From assembly GCF_000022085.1 (NCBI RefSeq), contig NC_011894.1, positions 1,452,501 through 1,516,500 of the forward strand: a stretch of DNA of 64,000 nucleotides, written 5' to 3'. Positions 55,334 through 64,000 of the stretch are shown piece after piece. Position numbers and translations under genes: made by a program. This DNA comes from Methylobacterium nodulans ORS 2060. GTDB lineage: Bacteria > Pseudomonadota > Alphaproteobacteria > Rhizobiales > Beijerinckiaceae. Under the pieces are notes generated by a model. The model had not been told where the DNA came from and searched no databases. It saw nothing but the letters and a program-made list of their open reading frames with translations. How positions within the stretch are numbered: the first letter of the stretch is position 1; every line of letters starts with the position of its first letter.

Positions 55334-55785
55334 TGGTCGAAGCTCGGTGTGATCAAGGTCTGAGATGGACGGTTCCCAGTGATCGTGTGAAGGAATGCTC
55401 ATCAGAGGCCGCCTGCGGGCTGGCATGTGCAGCTCGTGATGAGATGGTGGCCATCAGCAGGCGCAGCGTATTATCTGCCGCCGGCATGAATGGCAGTAAG
55501 GGGCATATTATTTTCTGGATTGGCGAGCGATTGAGGCGTTAACCAAAAGGTTTTGCCGCTCAATTTGGTGTGAGAGGCGGCCACAATTATTCCCTATTCG
55601 GGGTGGCATCTGCAGACGGTTCTCTTCGGAGACCCAGCCTTGAAGCCCATACTGCCGGCCGGAGCTTGCCTCCGCGCCGGCATCTCTTCATACATTGCGT
55701 GCCAATCCGCGCCACGATGGCCGGAGGAGTTGAGCCTGATTGGTGGCCCGCATAAGCAGGCCAACTCAGCTTTCGGCCAGACGGC
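55334..55785. other. Intergenic region, nothing identified
   Basis: About 450 bp with lower GC and several short stop-rich frames. No gene or repeat recognised. Confidence 0.4.
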
Positions 55786-56031
55786 TTAGCCGCACATGCG
55801 CCGGTAGCGGCGGCAGTTACCCATTCCCTCCTCGCCGTACTCCTCCTTGTGCATGCAGGCGTCACGAAGATGACGACACATGCGCCAGTGTCGACGTTCG
55901 TCGCGGTCGTATCCCCGACCGTCATCGATGCGCACGCCGCCGGGCCCGAAGTAGACCCCCTGTGCGTAGCCGGCTCCCGGGAAGGCAAGGAGGGTTGCGG
56001 CCGCGGCCATACTGAGGACGAGTTTACGCAT
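55786..56031 (-). CDS. Small exported Arg/Cys-rich protein
   Basis: 81 residues. A signal peptide (MRKLVLSMAAAATLLAFPGAGYA) precedes a charged domain with a Cys pattern (RMCRHLRDACMHKEEYGEEGMGNCRRYRRMCG), four cysteines that could form two disulfides. Similar short exported proteins occur in Methylobacterium and Bradyrhizobium. Function unknown. Confidence 0.65.
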   Translation of the reverse strand: MRKLVLSMAAAATLLAFPGAGYAQGVYFGPGGVRIDDGRGYDRDERRHWRMCRHLRDACMHKEEYGEEGMGNCRRYRRMCG

Positions 56032-56421
56032 GAAACGCTCCTGACAACTCGTGTTCACCCACCCGACGGTGGAGCCAGAAACGTGGACCGGGCCTGAAGG
56101 GTTCATTCAGCTGGCGTTCCGACACGGTTGGGGTGCCATCTCGTGCACATCTGTGATTCAGAGCGGACACAGAGCGGGAGTGCAGCCTCTGGCGTGGTGA
56201 GCGGTGCCGATGCGCGATCGGGCTGCTGAGGGAGACATTCGGCTGGGACGAACGCTACGCGACCTGGCGCAACCCCTCTGAGCAGTGCCAATTGCAAACA
56301 TCCCGCCGCAGATACCCAGCGGCGGGCCGCATGATGTCGATATTGAGTGTTGCGGCTCTTGCCCCAGCATCTGAGACATAGAAATGAAGGTCGTCCTCAG
56401 CCCTCACGGATGCTCAGTCAT
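56032..56421. other. Intergenic region, nothing identified
   Basis: No gene, RNA or repeat was recognised between the small exported protein and the DUF6894-like gene. Confidence 0.4.
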
Positions 56422-56769
56422 CTACCGCTCGACAAAGGCGTGAGCGTCAGGGCGAATGAGAGGCGGGACAGGCCGATCGCAATGCTCTACCCGCACCTGC
56501 AGTTCCGGCTCGGCCACATGCTGCTGCGAGCTTCGTCCACGGGTGCACCTCTCGGTCAGAGGCACCTCCATCAGCATCCGGCCGAAAGCGTCCGTAATCT
56601 CGAAGGTGCAGCGACCAGGATCATGCCCCTCCTCAACAAGGTCAGATACCATTCGCGGCAAGCCGTCGCACATATCCAGGTAGGCCGCTTCCAGGTCCTG
56701 GAACTCGATGCCTTCCTCGTCCCGCTCCAGGCCCTCTGCCGTCCTGAGATGAAAGTGGAAGACTGGCAT
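56422..56769 (-). CDS. DUF6894-like protein, island copy
   Basis: 115 residues. The opening VFHFHLRTAEGLERDEEGIEFQDLEAAYLDMC and later EITDAFGRMLMEVPL match the DUF6894 pattern seen at 15441-15713, with a longer, basic C-terminal tail. Function unknown. Confidence 0.65.
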   Translation of the reverse strand: MPVFHFHLRTAEGLERDEEGIEFQDLEAAYLDMCDGLPRMVSDLVEEGHDPGRCTFEITDAFGRMLMEVPLTERCTRGRSSQQHVAEPELQVRVEHCDRPVPPLIRPDAHAFVER

Positions 56770-56812
56770 TCAGACCTCCCTTCGTGGGCCTATGTTGGCG
56801 CCTCTGCCCCCG

Positions 56813-57616
56813 TCAGCAACTCTGAACCTGACGATCGAGATGCAATGGCCCGTTCTCTTGGGTGCACCTCAACATTGAAGCGAATTTGAGCTTCGGTTCG
56901 AGGTAGCTCGCGTCAAACTCACAGAGTCGCACTAAATTTTGCCAATTATGAATAAACAGCATCTTGTCGTCAAGTGTTATCAGGCCTCTCTGCTTTAAAA
57001 TTCGAGCCATTCTGTTGACATGCACATTTGTTAATCCAAGTATATCGGCAGTATCTTGCTGACTGAATGGCAGTTCACAGCGGCAATCGTGTACCATTTT
57101 AAGTGAATGCTGCCGAACACAAATTTCGCATAGCAGATGCGCAAGGTGTTCAAGGGCAGAGCGTCGACCGAGACTCAGCATCCACTCGCGAATCACGACG
57201 GCATCTCCTACTAAGAACTGCCATAGTGCCTTAGCAATCCGCGGATGAGTGGCGGCAGTCTCTAGAAGACGCTCGCAAGGCGTGAAGGAGACTGTGCTTT
57301 CCGTTATTGTGCCAAGGCTGTAGTCGATGGCTGGCAGTTCCAGGCCCTGTAAATCTGGCAGATCACCCGCCATGTGCAGGGAGATGATCTGCCGCTTTCC
57401 ACTGCTCAGCGAGCGATGGCACCACAACCAGCCATTCAGCACGACGCAGCACTGTGAAAGTCGATCACCTTCATGGAAAATGTCATAGCGCGGCGGGAAC
57501 ACCCGGACGCTTGCCGGTAGGTCCAATATCGCCCGCCGCTCGTCGCCTGTGACCGGCCCCATGCTCTCCAGCTTGCGCACCAGCAAGCCGAGGGGGTGGT
57601 CGTCTGTCATGTTCAT
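56813..57616 (-). CDS. Crp/Fnr-family transcriptional regulator
   Basis: 267 residues. A cyclic-nucleotide-binding-type beta-roll (RVFPPRYDIFHEGDRLSQCCVVLNGWLWCHRSL, then RQIISLHMAGDLPDLQGL) precedes a helix-turn-helix LPFSQQDTADILGLTNVHVNRMARILKQRGLI. There is no Fnr-type iron-sulphur cysteine cluster at the N-terminus. Composition is AT-richer than the chromosome. It may control island genes. Confidence 0.88.
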   Translation of the reverse strand: MNMTDDHPLGLLVRKLESMGPVTGDERRAILDLPASVRVFPPRYDIFHEGDRLSQCCVVLNGWLWCHRSLSSGKRQIISLHMAGDLPDLQGLELPAIDYSLGTITESTVSFTPCERLLETAATHPRIAKALWQFLVGDAVVIREWMLSLGRRSALEHLAHLLCEICVRQHSLKMVHDCRCELPFSQQDTADILGLTNVHVNRMARILKQRGLITLDDKMLFIHNWQNLVRLCEFDASYLEPKLKFASMLRCTQENGPLHLDRQVQSC

Positions 57617-58625
57617 CCTGCTCAGGCTCCTGGTGTCGGCAAGCTTTGCCTCGTAAGATTATAGACCATCCTTCCGAATGAGAAAACTATCCTGCGATCA
57701 GGTCCGACCTGCATAGCTTATCTGCCGCATTGCTGCGGTTGGTACTAGGCGTACATATGGCCTATCTGCTCTCACCTCTCTACTCCTGCATGATAGGTGT
57801 GCTCGGCTTACTCTGGCACAAGCGCATAACGTGGAATGCGAGGGCGACCAGTCAGGCCGACTATTGTGAGACATGCCGGACCTGAGCTGCCGGGTGTTTG
57901 TCTCCCTGGGGGTTTGAGGACCGCATCAGCCTCCGTTGAACGGCTCGCGGCACCTGAGCCGATGTCTCTCAGCCGCTGCTTTTGGCAAACAACGTCATCG
58001 GACGAAAAATGAGACTCTATCGCCAGCTGCGCGAGCATGGATTTGGTCCTCCTAGGACTGTCGCGATGATTGCCATCTGCCTGATGCTCCCTCTGGGTCG
58101 GATCGCGTCGTCTGTCTCTGACAAAATTTAGAGACAACCTGCTGATCCTCTATCCCGGAGTATGAGGAAACGTGATGCTGATCAGATGGTTGACTGGGAC
58201 GCCGTCATCCTCCCCGGGGTCTATCTTCACGGAGGCGGAATCCGCGCCGATTGGTCGGGCGTGCTGATGCCTTGCCCTTATCCGAACGGACGACCGGAAC
58301 ACCAAACGCTCTGCTATGAGGGCCGACGTACGATGGCTGCCTTGACGGCGCATTCCCGTCCCGGAATCGGGTCCTGCTCAACAGGATCAATCGCTTATGA
58401 GCTAAGTACAACATCCGTTAATCTAAGTACAACATTTGATAAAGCAAAATTCCGCATTATCCCAGGTTGATTTCTGGCCATAGGCCCTTAGCCTCCCTCA
58501 CGTGCCGGAACCTAAAACACCCGCAGTAGGCACACTCGAATGTACCACAATGGTAGGCATGTAACTCACTAGGGCATGCTGAAGGCGGGGAAAGCCAGAT
58601 AGGACAACGTACGAGGAGCATCTAA
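57617..58625. other. Long non-coding stretch before the phasin gene
   Basis: About 1 kb with no credible gene. It holds a direct repeat CTAAGTACAACAT at 58402-58414 and 58423-58435 (21-bp period). AT-rich sequence and an AGGAG ribosome site lie just before the phasin start. Confidence 0.45.
58402..58435 (+). promoter_or_regulatory. Two direct repeats spaced by 21 bp
   Basis: CTAAGTACAACAT occurs twice with a 21-bp start-to-start distance, about two helical turns, some 190 bp before the phasin gene. This is the usual layout for a regulator binding one face of the helix. The regulator is unknown. Confidence 0.35.
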
Positions 58626-59222
58626 ATGGCTGTCACTCGGCAGCATGAGCAGAGCAAAAGAAACGAGCAGGTTCGCAAGTTTTCTGCCTCAGCCCAAGAA
58701 GCTATCGACAGATCAGCCGATCAAGGTTCCGACCCTGTCAGGCTTGCTGAGGAAAATTTGAATAGAGCGTCCGATCTGGGCAACCAAGTGGCTGACAGTG
58801 CACAGCAGATCATGCAGATGAGCGTTGAGATGATCGCAAGAAACACTCGTGCAATCAACGATCAGGTCGCGCGATCATTTGGTTTCGACGGCGAGGACAG
58901 TGAGCGCCTGGCAGGCCAATCCCGGCAGAACACGGAAGCCATCGCCCGCTGCGGCACGGTTCTGACTCGGGCGGTGCAGGACGCCTTCCGGAACAGCTTC
59001 GAGCTGGGTCAGAAGCGGTGGCAGCGCAACCTCGAGGGCTTGAACAAGCTGACTCGGGCCAAGTCGGTGCAGGAACTCGCCGTGCTCCAGAGCGAAGTGG
59101 CCCTTGAGAGTCTACAAAACTTTGTTCAGGACACGCGTGCTATCGCGGAGTCGTCGCTGCGGGCGATCGAGGAAGCCAGCAAGATCGTCTCCAGCGTGAA
59201 GCCGCTCACAATGGTGCGTTAG
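58626..59222 (+). CDS. Phasin-family protein
   Basis: 198 residues, almost all amphipathic helix, with the phasin_2 pattern QIMQMSVEMIARNTRAIND, GTVLTRAVQDAFRNSFELGQKRWQRNLEGLNKLTRAKSVQELAVLQSEV and a C-terminal SSLRAIEEASKI. Phasins coat polyhydroxyalkanoate granules. The position in an island makes an accessory copy likely. A clear AGGAG site precedes the start. Confidence 0.82.
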   Translation: MAVTRQHEQSKRNEQVRKFSASAQEAIDRSADQGSDPVRLAEENLNRASDLGNQVADSAQQIMQMSVEMIARNTRAINDQVARSFGFDGEDSERLAGQSRQNTEAIARCGTVLTRAVQDAFRNSFELGQKRWQRNLEGLNKLTRAKSVQELAVLQSEVALESLQNFVQDTRAIAESSLRAIEEASKIVSSVKPLTMVR

Positions 59223-59631
59223 GCTGCTGAGGCAAGCGTTTGGCTTAGCCGTATACTACTCTCGCGGAGATGGATTGCCACTTTTACAGCCCGTCTCCGC
59301 GGGGCACCCAATCCCAGAGCACTCGGGGATGACAGAAGGCGAATACACTTTGTAACACCGTCGTGCGTTCGCGCTGACACATTCCGGCTTGCCGATGCCT
59401 CGCATCACGCAAAGGTTTGAGGCAGGGGGTCAATGCCAACGCGTGCCGGCATGAGTCCGCGTTGTGTGGACCTCAGCAAGTTTGTGGCAGCTGAGAAGAA
59501 ATGGCAGTTTGCCATACCGGCCGTCACGCGAATGGGCCGCTCTCGCACGCGCGACGGGCACGCCGGCGGCCGCCTTCGAGAACTCCTCGACGTGAAGGCT
59601 GATTACCATGCTGCCTGAGCGAGGTGGCGCC
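59223..59631. other. Intergenic region, nothing identified
   Basis: No credible gene or RNA in about 400 bp. Short overlapping frames on both strands lack ribosome sites. Confidence 0.35.
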
Positions 59632-60207
59632 ATGAAATGGTTCATCAAGGGCCCGGAGCTACCGCCGGCTCCGGAGACGTGGACGGCCGATCTGTGGGAG
59701 GAGGTGTTCCCGCAGCCAAATCGCTTCCACACGCTCATTCTGGTCCAAGAGATCCGTAAGCAGCGGGAGCTTCGCTCTGGATCTCGGCATCCAGATGCCA
59801 GAACCCGGTACACTGGAGCAATCGGTGGACCGTCCGGCTCACGGGTAGAACACATACGCGCGTCCATCGAATTCGACACAGCGGATGTTCCACTAGGTAG
59901 CGATCGAGTGCCGGCAGATTCGCTCGGAATTGTGTTTACAAGCAATTTCAGAGCCACAGGACAGGCTTGGCCCATCTTGGTTGTGAAGATCTGGACGGAT
60001 GAGGCCGGCGCGCGTGAGTTCGGGGAGATCTTTCACCGCGCAATCGGAACTGGGATCGCATTCGTCCCCCTGTGGCTGACGGGGGAGCCGCGGGCGGCTC
60101 CACTCGAAGGTCAGGACTTCGCCGTTATCCAGCCGCTCACACATGTCAGCTTTCAGCAGCGTCTCAGCTTGGCCGAGGAAGCGGACCAGATCGACTGGCC
60201 GTCCTGA
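59632..60207 (+). CDS. Hypothetical protein
   Basis: About 191 residues from MKWFIKGPELPPAPETW, with a mostly hydrophilic sequence and a possible beta-rich middle (VEHIRASIEFDTADV). A GAGG element lies eight bases before the ATG; an ATG 24 bases upstream is an alternative. No family recognised; composition is only moderately gene-like. Confidence 0.4.
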   Translation: MKWFIKGPELPPAPETWTADLWEEVFPQPNRFHTLILVQEIRKQRELRSGSRHPDARTRYTGAIGGPSGSRVEHIRASIEFDTADVPLGSDRVPADSLGIVFTSNFRATGQAWPILVVKIWTDEAGAREFGEIFHRAIGTGIAFVPLWLTGEPRAAPLEGQDFAVIQPLTHVSFQQRLSLAEEADQIDWPS

Positions 60208-60811
60208 TTCTTGGTCTCGAGTTATTGAGAAGCCGCCCAGGAGAGCCGTTAGCGGCCGCTGAGTCTCCGAGGCTCCCAGCCTAGCTGCCGAAGCTGACGC
60301 GACCGCCGCGGGGAACCCATTCCCGAACCTCACGGCCGGTGCCGCCCTCCAGACCTGGAGAACACGACCTATCGAGTTCGAGGGGGCCGAGATTGCCTCG
60401 ACCGGGTGCAGTGCCTGCTCGGAGCACTGGAGCCGATGCCGACCCACGCTCCTCTGGTGCAAGAGATCCTGCGCACCGCACACCCTCCACCTGTTCCGCT
60501 GCGGCGATGGCTGCTCGATCCTCGGCGCGGTCCTGCATGGAAAGCCTCGGCAGCCTCTTCCGATGGCTGCTTCGCCGGTGCAGGCTGCTCGGCCGAAGCG
60601 CCCGCGCGAAGCCTTAAGTCAACTTGACCTATTTGATGTTTCAATCGCTTGGCACTCCACGGTGTCGGGTTCTGCCATAAACTTGCGAAAGTGCGGTTTT
60701 AAGCAAATCTCGTCCGTCTTAACGCTTTGTTAACCATTTTGTTGATGTAACGAATACTTATCTGCTGCGGACCGGCTGTGCCGAACGCGGTCTTTCGCGA
60801 GGATCATCACC
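60208..60811. other. Intergenic region, nothing identified but AT-rich end
   Basis: No credible gene in about 600 bp. The last 120 bases are AT-rich, with TTTTAAG and TTGTTAACC stretches, and probably hold the promoter for the degenerate receiver gene. Confidence 0.35.
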
Positions 60812-61228
60812 ATGCCAGCTTCGTCGCGCTCACCCGTCGTTCTCCTGCTCGCCGCTGACGAACTCACGCGGCGCATGACAGCGAGCTGCTTGGAGACCTT
60901 CGGCTTCACAGTGATCACTGCGCACCGGGCGAGCGAGGCCGAAAAGCTGCTTCGCGAGCAGCAGACGGGACGCAAGATCGATGTCCTCGTGACGGACACC
61001 GACGTCCGCGACGACATAGACGGGCTGTCGCTCGGGAGAGTGGCACGGCTCTTCAATCCGAGGACGAACGTGATCTATACGGCGCGGTTCCCGCACGCGA
61101 TCCCGGCTGCAAAGCGCGTGGATGGCGCCCCGTGCCTGCGCACGCCCTATAACGGGCATCAGCTTGCTGCTGTGATCAACGGGTTACGGAACTCGTCAGT
61201 GCCCCAGTTGAAGCGTGACGCGGCCTAA
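60812..61228 (+). CDS. Degenerate stand-alone receiver
   Basis: 138 residues with receiver fold order (VVLLLAADELTRRMTASCLETFGFTVITAH, then LVTDTDVRDDIDGLSLGRVAR, then VIYTARF). The acidic pair is partly kept (AADE) and Asp is in VTDTDV. The conserved Lys before a Pro is replaced: PCLRTPYN has Arg-Thr-Pro. It may not be regulated by normal phosphorylation. Related in layout to 23899-24306. Confidence 0.65.
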   Translation: MPASSRSPVVLLLAADELTRRMTASCLETFGFTVITAHRASEAEKLLREQQTGRKIDVLVTDTDVRDDIDGLSLGRVARLFNPRTNVIYTARFPHAIPAAKRVDGAPCLRTPYNGHQLAAVINGLRNSSVPQLKRDAA

Positions 61229-61402
61229 GATCCGGTTTCTTCTGCTGACTGATTGGAGAAGCGGCGCGCTGGCGACAGCCCTCGATTGAAGCCGGGCCAA
61301 TCCAAGAGCGGCGTCGGCTAGCCCGGCGACAGGCTCGCGAGGCCCCGGCTCTTGGCCAGGACAGAGGGTGACAGAGAAGGCGGAGCGAGACCGGCGATCC
61401 GT

Positions 61403-61675
61403 TCAGGCACCCGAGCGGTTCAGCATCGGCACCAGCGCCAGCCGGAGGGCTTCCATCTGCTCCTCTGTCTCGGCGCGAGCCCGGCTCTCATCCGGCGCCA
61501 GGAGGGCCCGCAGGCGGGCGACCTCGCCAGCCAGGCGCTCGTTCTCGGCATTGAGCAGCGCCACCTTTTCCTCGGCGATCCGGGCGCGCGCCAGCGCCTC
61601 GTTCCGCTCTTGCTCCCGAGCCTGTACCCGGTCGCGCCACAGGCGCGTCGCAACAGTTTCGGGTTCACCACTCAT
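61403..61675 (-). CDS. Coiled-coil protein
   Basis: 90 residues from MSGEPETVATRLWRDRV, dominated by a long heptad-repeat helix (QERNEALARARIAEEKVALLNAENERLAGEVARLRALLAP). A GGGAGG ribosome site precedes the ATG. Function unknown. Confidence 0.6.
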   Translation of the reverse strand: MSGEPETVATRLWRDRVQAREQERNEALARARIAEEKVALLNAENERLAGEVARLRALLAPDESRARAETEEQMEALRLALVPMLNRSGA

Positions 61676-61964
61676 GGTCGCCTCCCGCCGGGATGAGATC
61701 GCCGCAGTCAGAATAGCATGGCTTGGGTCGGGAAATGGGAGCATCGTGCCAAGGAGTTGCGGCACGAAGGGCGGCGCCATCAGCGCCGCCGCCGTCACAG
61801 GCGTGGGTAATTCCGCAGCGGAGTTCGAGGCGACCGAGCCCTCATTCGGGCAGTTATGCGGTGACCACGCGGGGGACCGGACGGTCGGAATGCCCGGAGC
61901 ATTGGCCTCTTTCGTCCGAAGAACGCCTTCGCCACTCGCTATGACGAGACCCGAATTGCGGGAC

Positions 61965-62162
61965 CTATCGACCGGCCTTCCTCCGCTTTGCAGTCGAACG
62001 TTTCTTCGGTGCAGGCTGGGCTCGACCCTGGGTAGACGAGCGAGCTACCTCCTTCATCATGGCTTTCCGCTGACGGTGCATCTCTGCGGTCCAGAAGCCG
62101 CGCGCGGCCCCGGCGGCACTGTTGGCAGCACTCATCCACATGCTGAGCCAAGGGTTCTTCAT
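61965..62162 (-). CDS. Small basic protein, possibly granule-associated
   Basis: 65 residues. The N-terminus MKNPWLSMWMSAANSAAGAARGFWTAEM is an amphipathic helix and the C-terminus is Lys/Arg-rich (PAPKKRSTAKRRKAGR). The NPWLSMW-SAAN pattern recalls small proteins near PHA genes, and a basic tail could bind DNA or granules. AGGAG lies ten bases before the ATG. The PHA link is a guess. Confidence 0.6.
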   Translation of the reverse strand: MKNPWLSMWMSAANSAAGAARGFWTAEMHRQRKAMMKEVARSSTQGRAQPAPKKRSTAKRRKAGR

Positions 62163-62569
62163 CGGGCGCTCCTGCCAATGCCAGGCAACGGCCCATGCCT
62201 GCCCGTGTTCCGAAAGAGCTATGCGGGAGATCGGGTGACGGAGGCGTGAGGGCGGCGCAGCTTCCTCCGCTCCACAGTTGATTGAGACACCCTGCAAGCG
62301 GACGGTCTCCGCGACAGTGGATCAGCTGCTTGCCTTTGGCCTCCTGATCCACATCGCCAGCCGAGCTGGTCGAAGATCCAGCCCCGCTGCCCTCGGGCGC
62401 TCAGTTTTTCAACGTGATTGAGTCCGTTTTCAGCGGCATGGCTCGGACAATCATCCACGATAGTGATTACCAGACACCGGAGGAGGCCAAGGTATCTTCA
62501 CCGAGGCGAACAACCGCAAGGGCCTGCGCTATCGCTGATCACACGCTGCCTGAATGGCCAAAGACGAGC

Positions 62570-63058
62570 TCAAGGCAGGAAGAAAAGGCCCTCCAAGAGC
62601 ACGACTCCGAGGAGACCGCACCAAAAGAATGCCGCCGAGCGCCGAACGAATGTGAACTCGACCTCGCGCAGCACCTTGATGGCAATCCGCGAGGAGGGGC
62701 TGACGGGGCCGTTCGCGCACGAGCACACAAGCTGGTGGAGTTGATACTCCGACAGGCCGAAGAACTCGCGAGCCGCCCCGAATGTGTCGGACCTGAGCCC
62801 GTTGGCGCGAAGGACCGGATTGTGGAACGCGACCTCGATCGCCGAACCATCCATTCTCAGGCTTGGCCGGGCGCGGCATGGCACGAACTCGATGTCGGGG
62901 AGTGAGTTCAGGGGCCTCTCTGGATCGTTTCTCAGAACACCAGCCCAGTACTCCATGCGTTCTTTGTGGGTCGCCAGCACCGGACGCGCGATCGCGAGCT
63001 CCGTTTCAACCGGCACATCCGCGATACGGCTGAGTTCTTCGACATGACGGTGTTCCAT
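62570..63058 (-). CDS. Hypothetical protein with C-terminal membrane helix
   Basis: 162 residues. A hydrophilic N-terminal part (including YQLHQLVCSCANGP with two Cys and AAREFFGLSEYQLHQLV) ends in a hydrophobic helix AFFWCGLLGVVLLEGLFFL. Likely tail-anchored or C-terminally membrane-bound. No family recognised. Confidence 0.55.
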   Translation of the reverse strand: MEHRHVEELSRIADVPVETELAIARPVLATHKERMEYWAGVLRNDPERPLNSLPDIEFVPCRARPSLRMDGSAIEVAFHNPVLRANGLRSDTFGAAREFFGLSEYQLHQLVCSCANGPVSPSSRIAIKVLREVEFTFVRRSAAFFWCGLLGVVLLEGLFFLP

Positions 63059-63504
63059 TCCGAAACCCCTATGGTCAAGGTTGCTTCGGGTCGGGCGACC
63101 ATGAACCCAAGTTGCTCGACCGGGATTGCCACTGGAATGGGGTAAGATAGGCTTGGCCGAGGATCACCTCCAGGCGACCTGCGAGTTCCTGAACCTGCGG
63201 CGCGAGGACCTCTGGCCCTGCGATGCGTCGCTTCCTCCTGCCAGGGGCAAGACGAAGCGCGAGCTGCTCGCCGAGATGAGTCTCGCAGCCCTCTCGCAAC
63301 AGCACTGGATTGACCATTATGCCGGAACTCTTCGCGAGATCGGCGCGACGGGAGAGAGATCCAAACGCCCGCCGGTGGTGCAGCTTGTCAGCATTGCCCG
63401 ACACGGGCTTGGCGGCGGCATCGTCACGGGCCTCGTGCCGCTGCCGTTCCGCCAAGGTCGCCAGGGCTAGGCTGCAATCGCTCGGGCAAACACGGAGAAA
63501 ACCT
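63059..63504. other. Region with ambiguous frames on both strands
   Basis: A plus-strand frame from a TTG at 63126 to 63470 encodes KTKRELLAEMSLAALSQQHWIDHYAGTLREIG but lacks a convincing ribosome site; a minus-strand frame overlaps it. Coding status is undecided. Confidence 0.3.
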
Positions 63505-63711
63505 ATGTCCAAGACCGACTTCGAGGCCGCCGCCAGGATCTTGGGATGGCACTACTCGTCCGACCACGGCGGCTGGATCCATCGGGATCGTCTCGTGCCG
63601 CCGAACTTCGACACTCATGAGGTCGCGGCGAGTGCCGAGGAAGCCTGCCGCATCTCCGGTATCGCGGACGCGGCTGAAGCCGAGCGGGTGGTTCGCGAGC
63701 ACCTGCTCTGA
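63505..63711 (+). CDS. Small hypothetical protein
   Basis: 68 residues, MSKTDFEAAARILGWHYSSDHGGWIHRDRLVPPNFDTHEVAASAEEACR… A GGAGAAAACCT segment precedes the ATG. Compact, soluble, with a tryptophan/histidine-rich middle; family not recognised. Confidence 0.5.
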   Translation: MSKTDFEAAARILGWHYSSDHGGWIHRDRLVPPNFDTHEVAASAEEACRISGIADAAEAERVVREHLL

Positions 63712-64000
63712 AGCGCTTGGCGCCACGCCAGGACGACGAGGCAGAGGCGCTCGTTCGGTGTAGCGGCCCGGCTTTGAACATGGTGCGCCAGCCGCGACCG
63801 CTGGAGACCGAGGCCGGGCTTCGATGGCGTAGCAATATACCCGGCGCCGCCGTGACCACTCCTCCGCCCCTCGGTTGCGTGAGGCACCCCGGAAGCGGAG
63901 GGTCTCCGCGACAGGGGTGAGGACGATGACGACACACACGAGGGCGGATGCAGGCGCGGCCGGTCCCGGCCGAGGGGGCGGATGTCCCGGCAGCGCAAGC
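63712..64000. other. Window end with relic similar to 62260-62320
   Basis: On the minus strand, a segment at about 63855-63925 encodes VAETLRFRGASRNRGAEE. It parallels a segment at about 62260-62320 encoding VAETVRLQGVSINCGAEE. Neither belongs to a convincing gene. Otherwise nothing is identified. Confidence 0.35.

Noticed and set aside
58162..58470. 102-residue plus-strand frame before the phasin gene
   Set aside because: No ribosome site or family pattern, and it runs through the direct-repeat site.
59430..59975. 181-residue minus-strand frame overlapping the 59632 gene
   Set aside because: No ribosome site and a shadow-like composition; the plus-strand frame is only slightly better, so neither is strongly supported.

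Overview
The window is high-GC chromosomal DNA from an alphaproteobacterium, most likely Methylobacterium or a close relative. This rests on recognised protein families and codon usage: a phasin, two DUF6894-like proteins, YbjN next to a UbiK-like protein, EutBC, and an IS5-type transposase relic of a kind familiar from that genus. No database search was run. Positions 1 to about 49,250 read as ordinary chromosome. From 49,333 to the end the DNA is a lower-GC, relic-rich island next to a leucine tRNA.

Left to right, the chromosomal part holds these blocks. (1) A chemotaxis-receptor tail relic and two families of intergenic repeats. (2) A minus-strand run of acyl-CoA synthetase, M81 peptidase, M20 carboxypeptidase and a three-domain metallo-beta-lactamase/receiver-like/GAF protein. 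(3) YceI, RuvA, and an OmpR-type response regulator with its histidine kinase. (4) UbiK-like, YbjN, a GntR regulator, a short-chain dehydrogenase and small exported proteins. (5) Ethanolamine ammonia-lyase EutBC, ArgB, a HAD nucleotidase, a 38-residue coupled membrane peptide and a zincin. (6) A polymerase/ligase-type membrane protein, a WD40 protein, a stand-alone receiver and a ROK protein whose domain order looks circularly permuted. (7) ExbB-ExbD-TonB with an exported partner, a ModE-like regulator, OmpA, bestrophin and a second dehydrogenase. (8) A TonB-dependent receptor plus PepSY protein, preceded by a minus-strand cobalamin riboswitch and an 18-bp perfect inverted repeat. (9) An iron-dependent alcohol dehydrogenase, a D-2-hydroxyacid dehydrogenase, a complete CUT1 sugar ABC transporter, LeuC and tRNA-Leu(CAG).

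The island begins directly after the tRNA with a decayed tyrosine recombinase. It carries a large helical protein of unknown family broken by a frameshift, a decayed IS5 transposase, small exported proteins, a Crp/Fnr regulator, a phasin, a degenerate receiver, a short basic protein possibly linked to PHA granules, and several small unknown genes. Much of it is non-coding.

Functional links: ExbBD-TonB could energise the receptor. Both the riboswitch and the adenosylcobalamin-dependent EutBC involve B12. The ABC transporter lies divergent from two dehydrogenases, suggesting uptake and oxidation of a polyol or sugar acid. Repeat copies tend to sit directly after stop codons and account for most intergenic structure in the chromosomal part.
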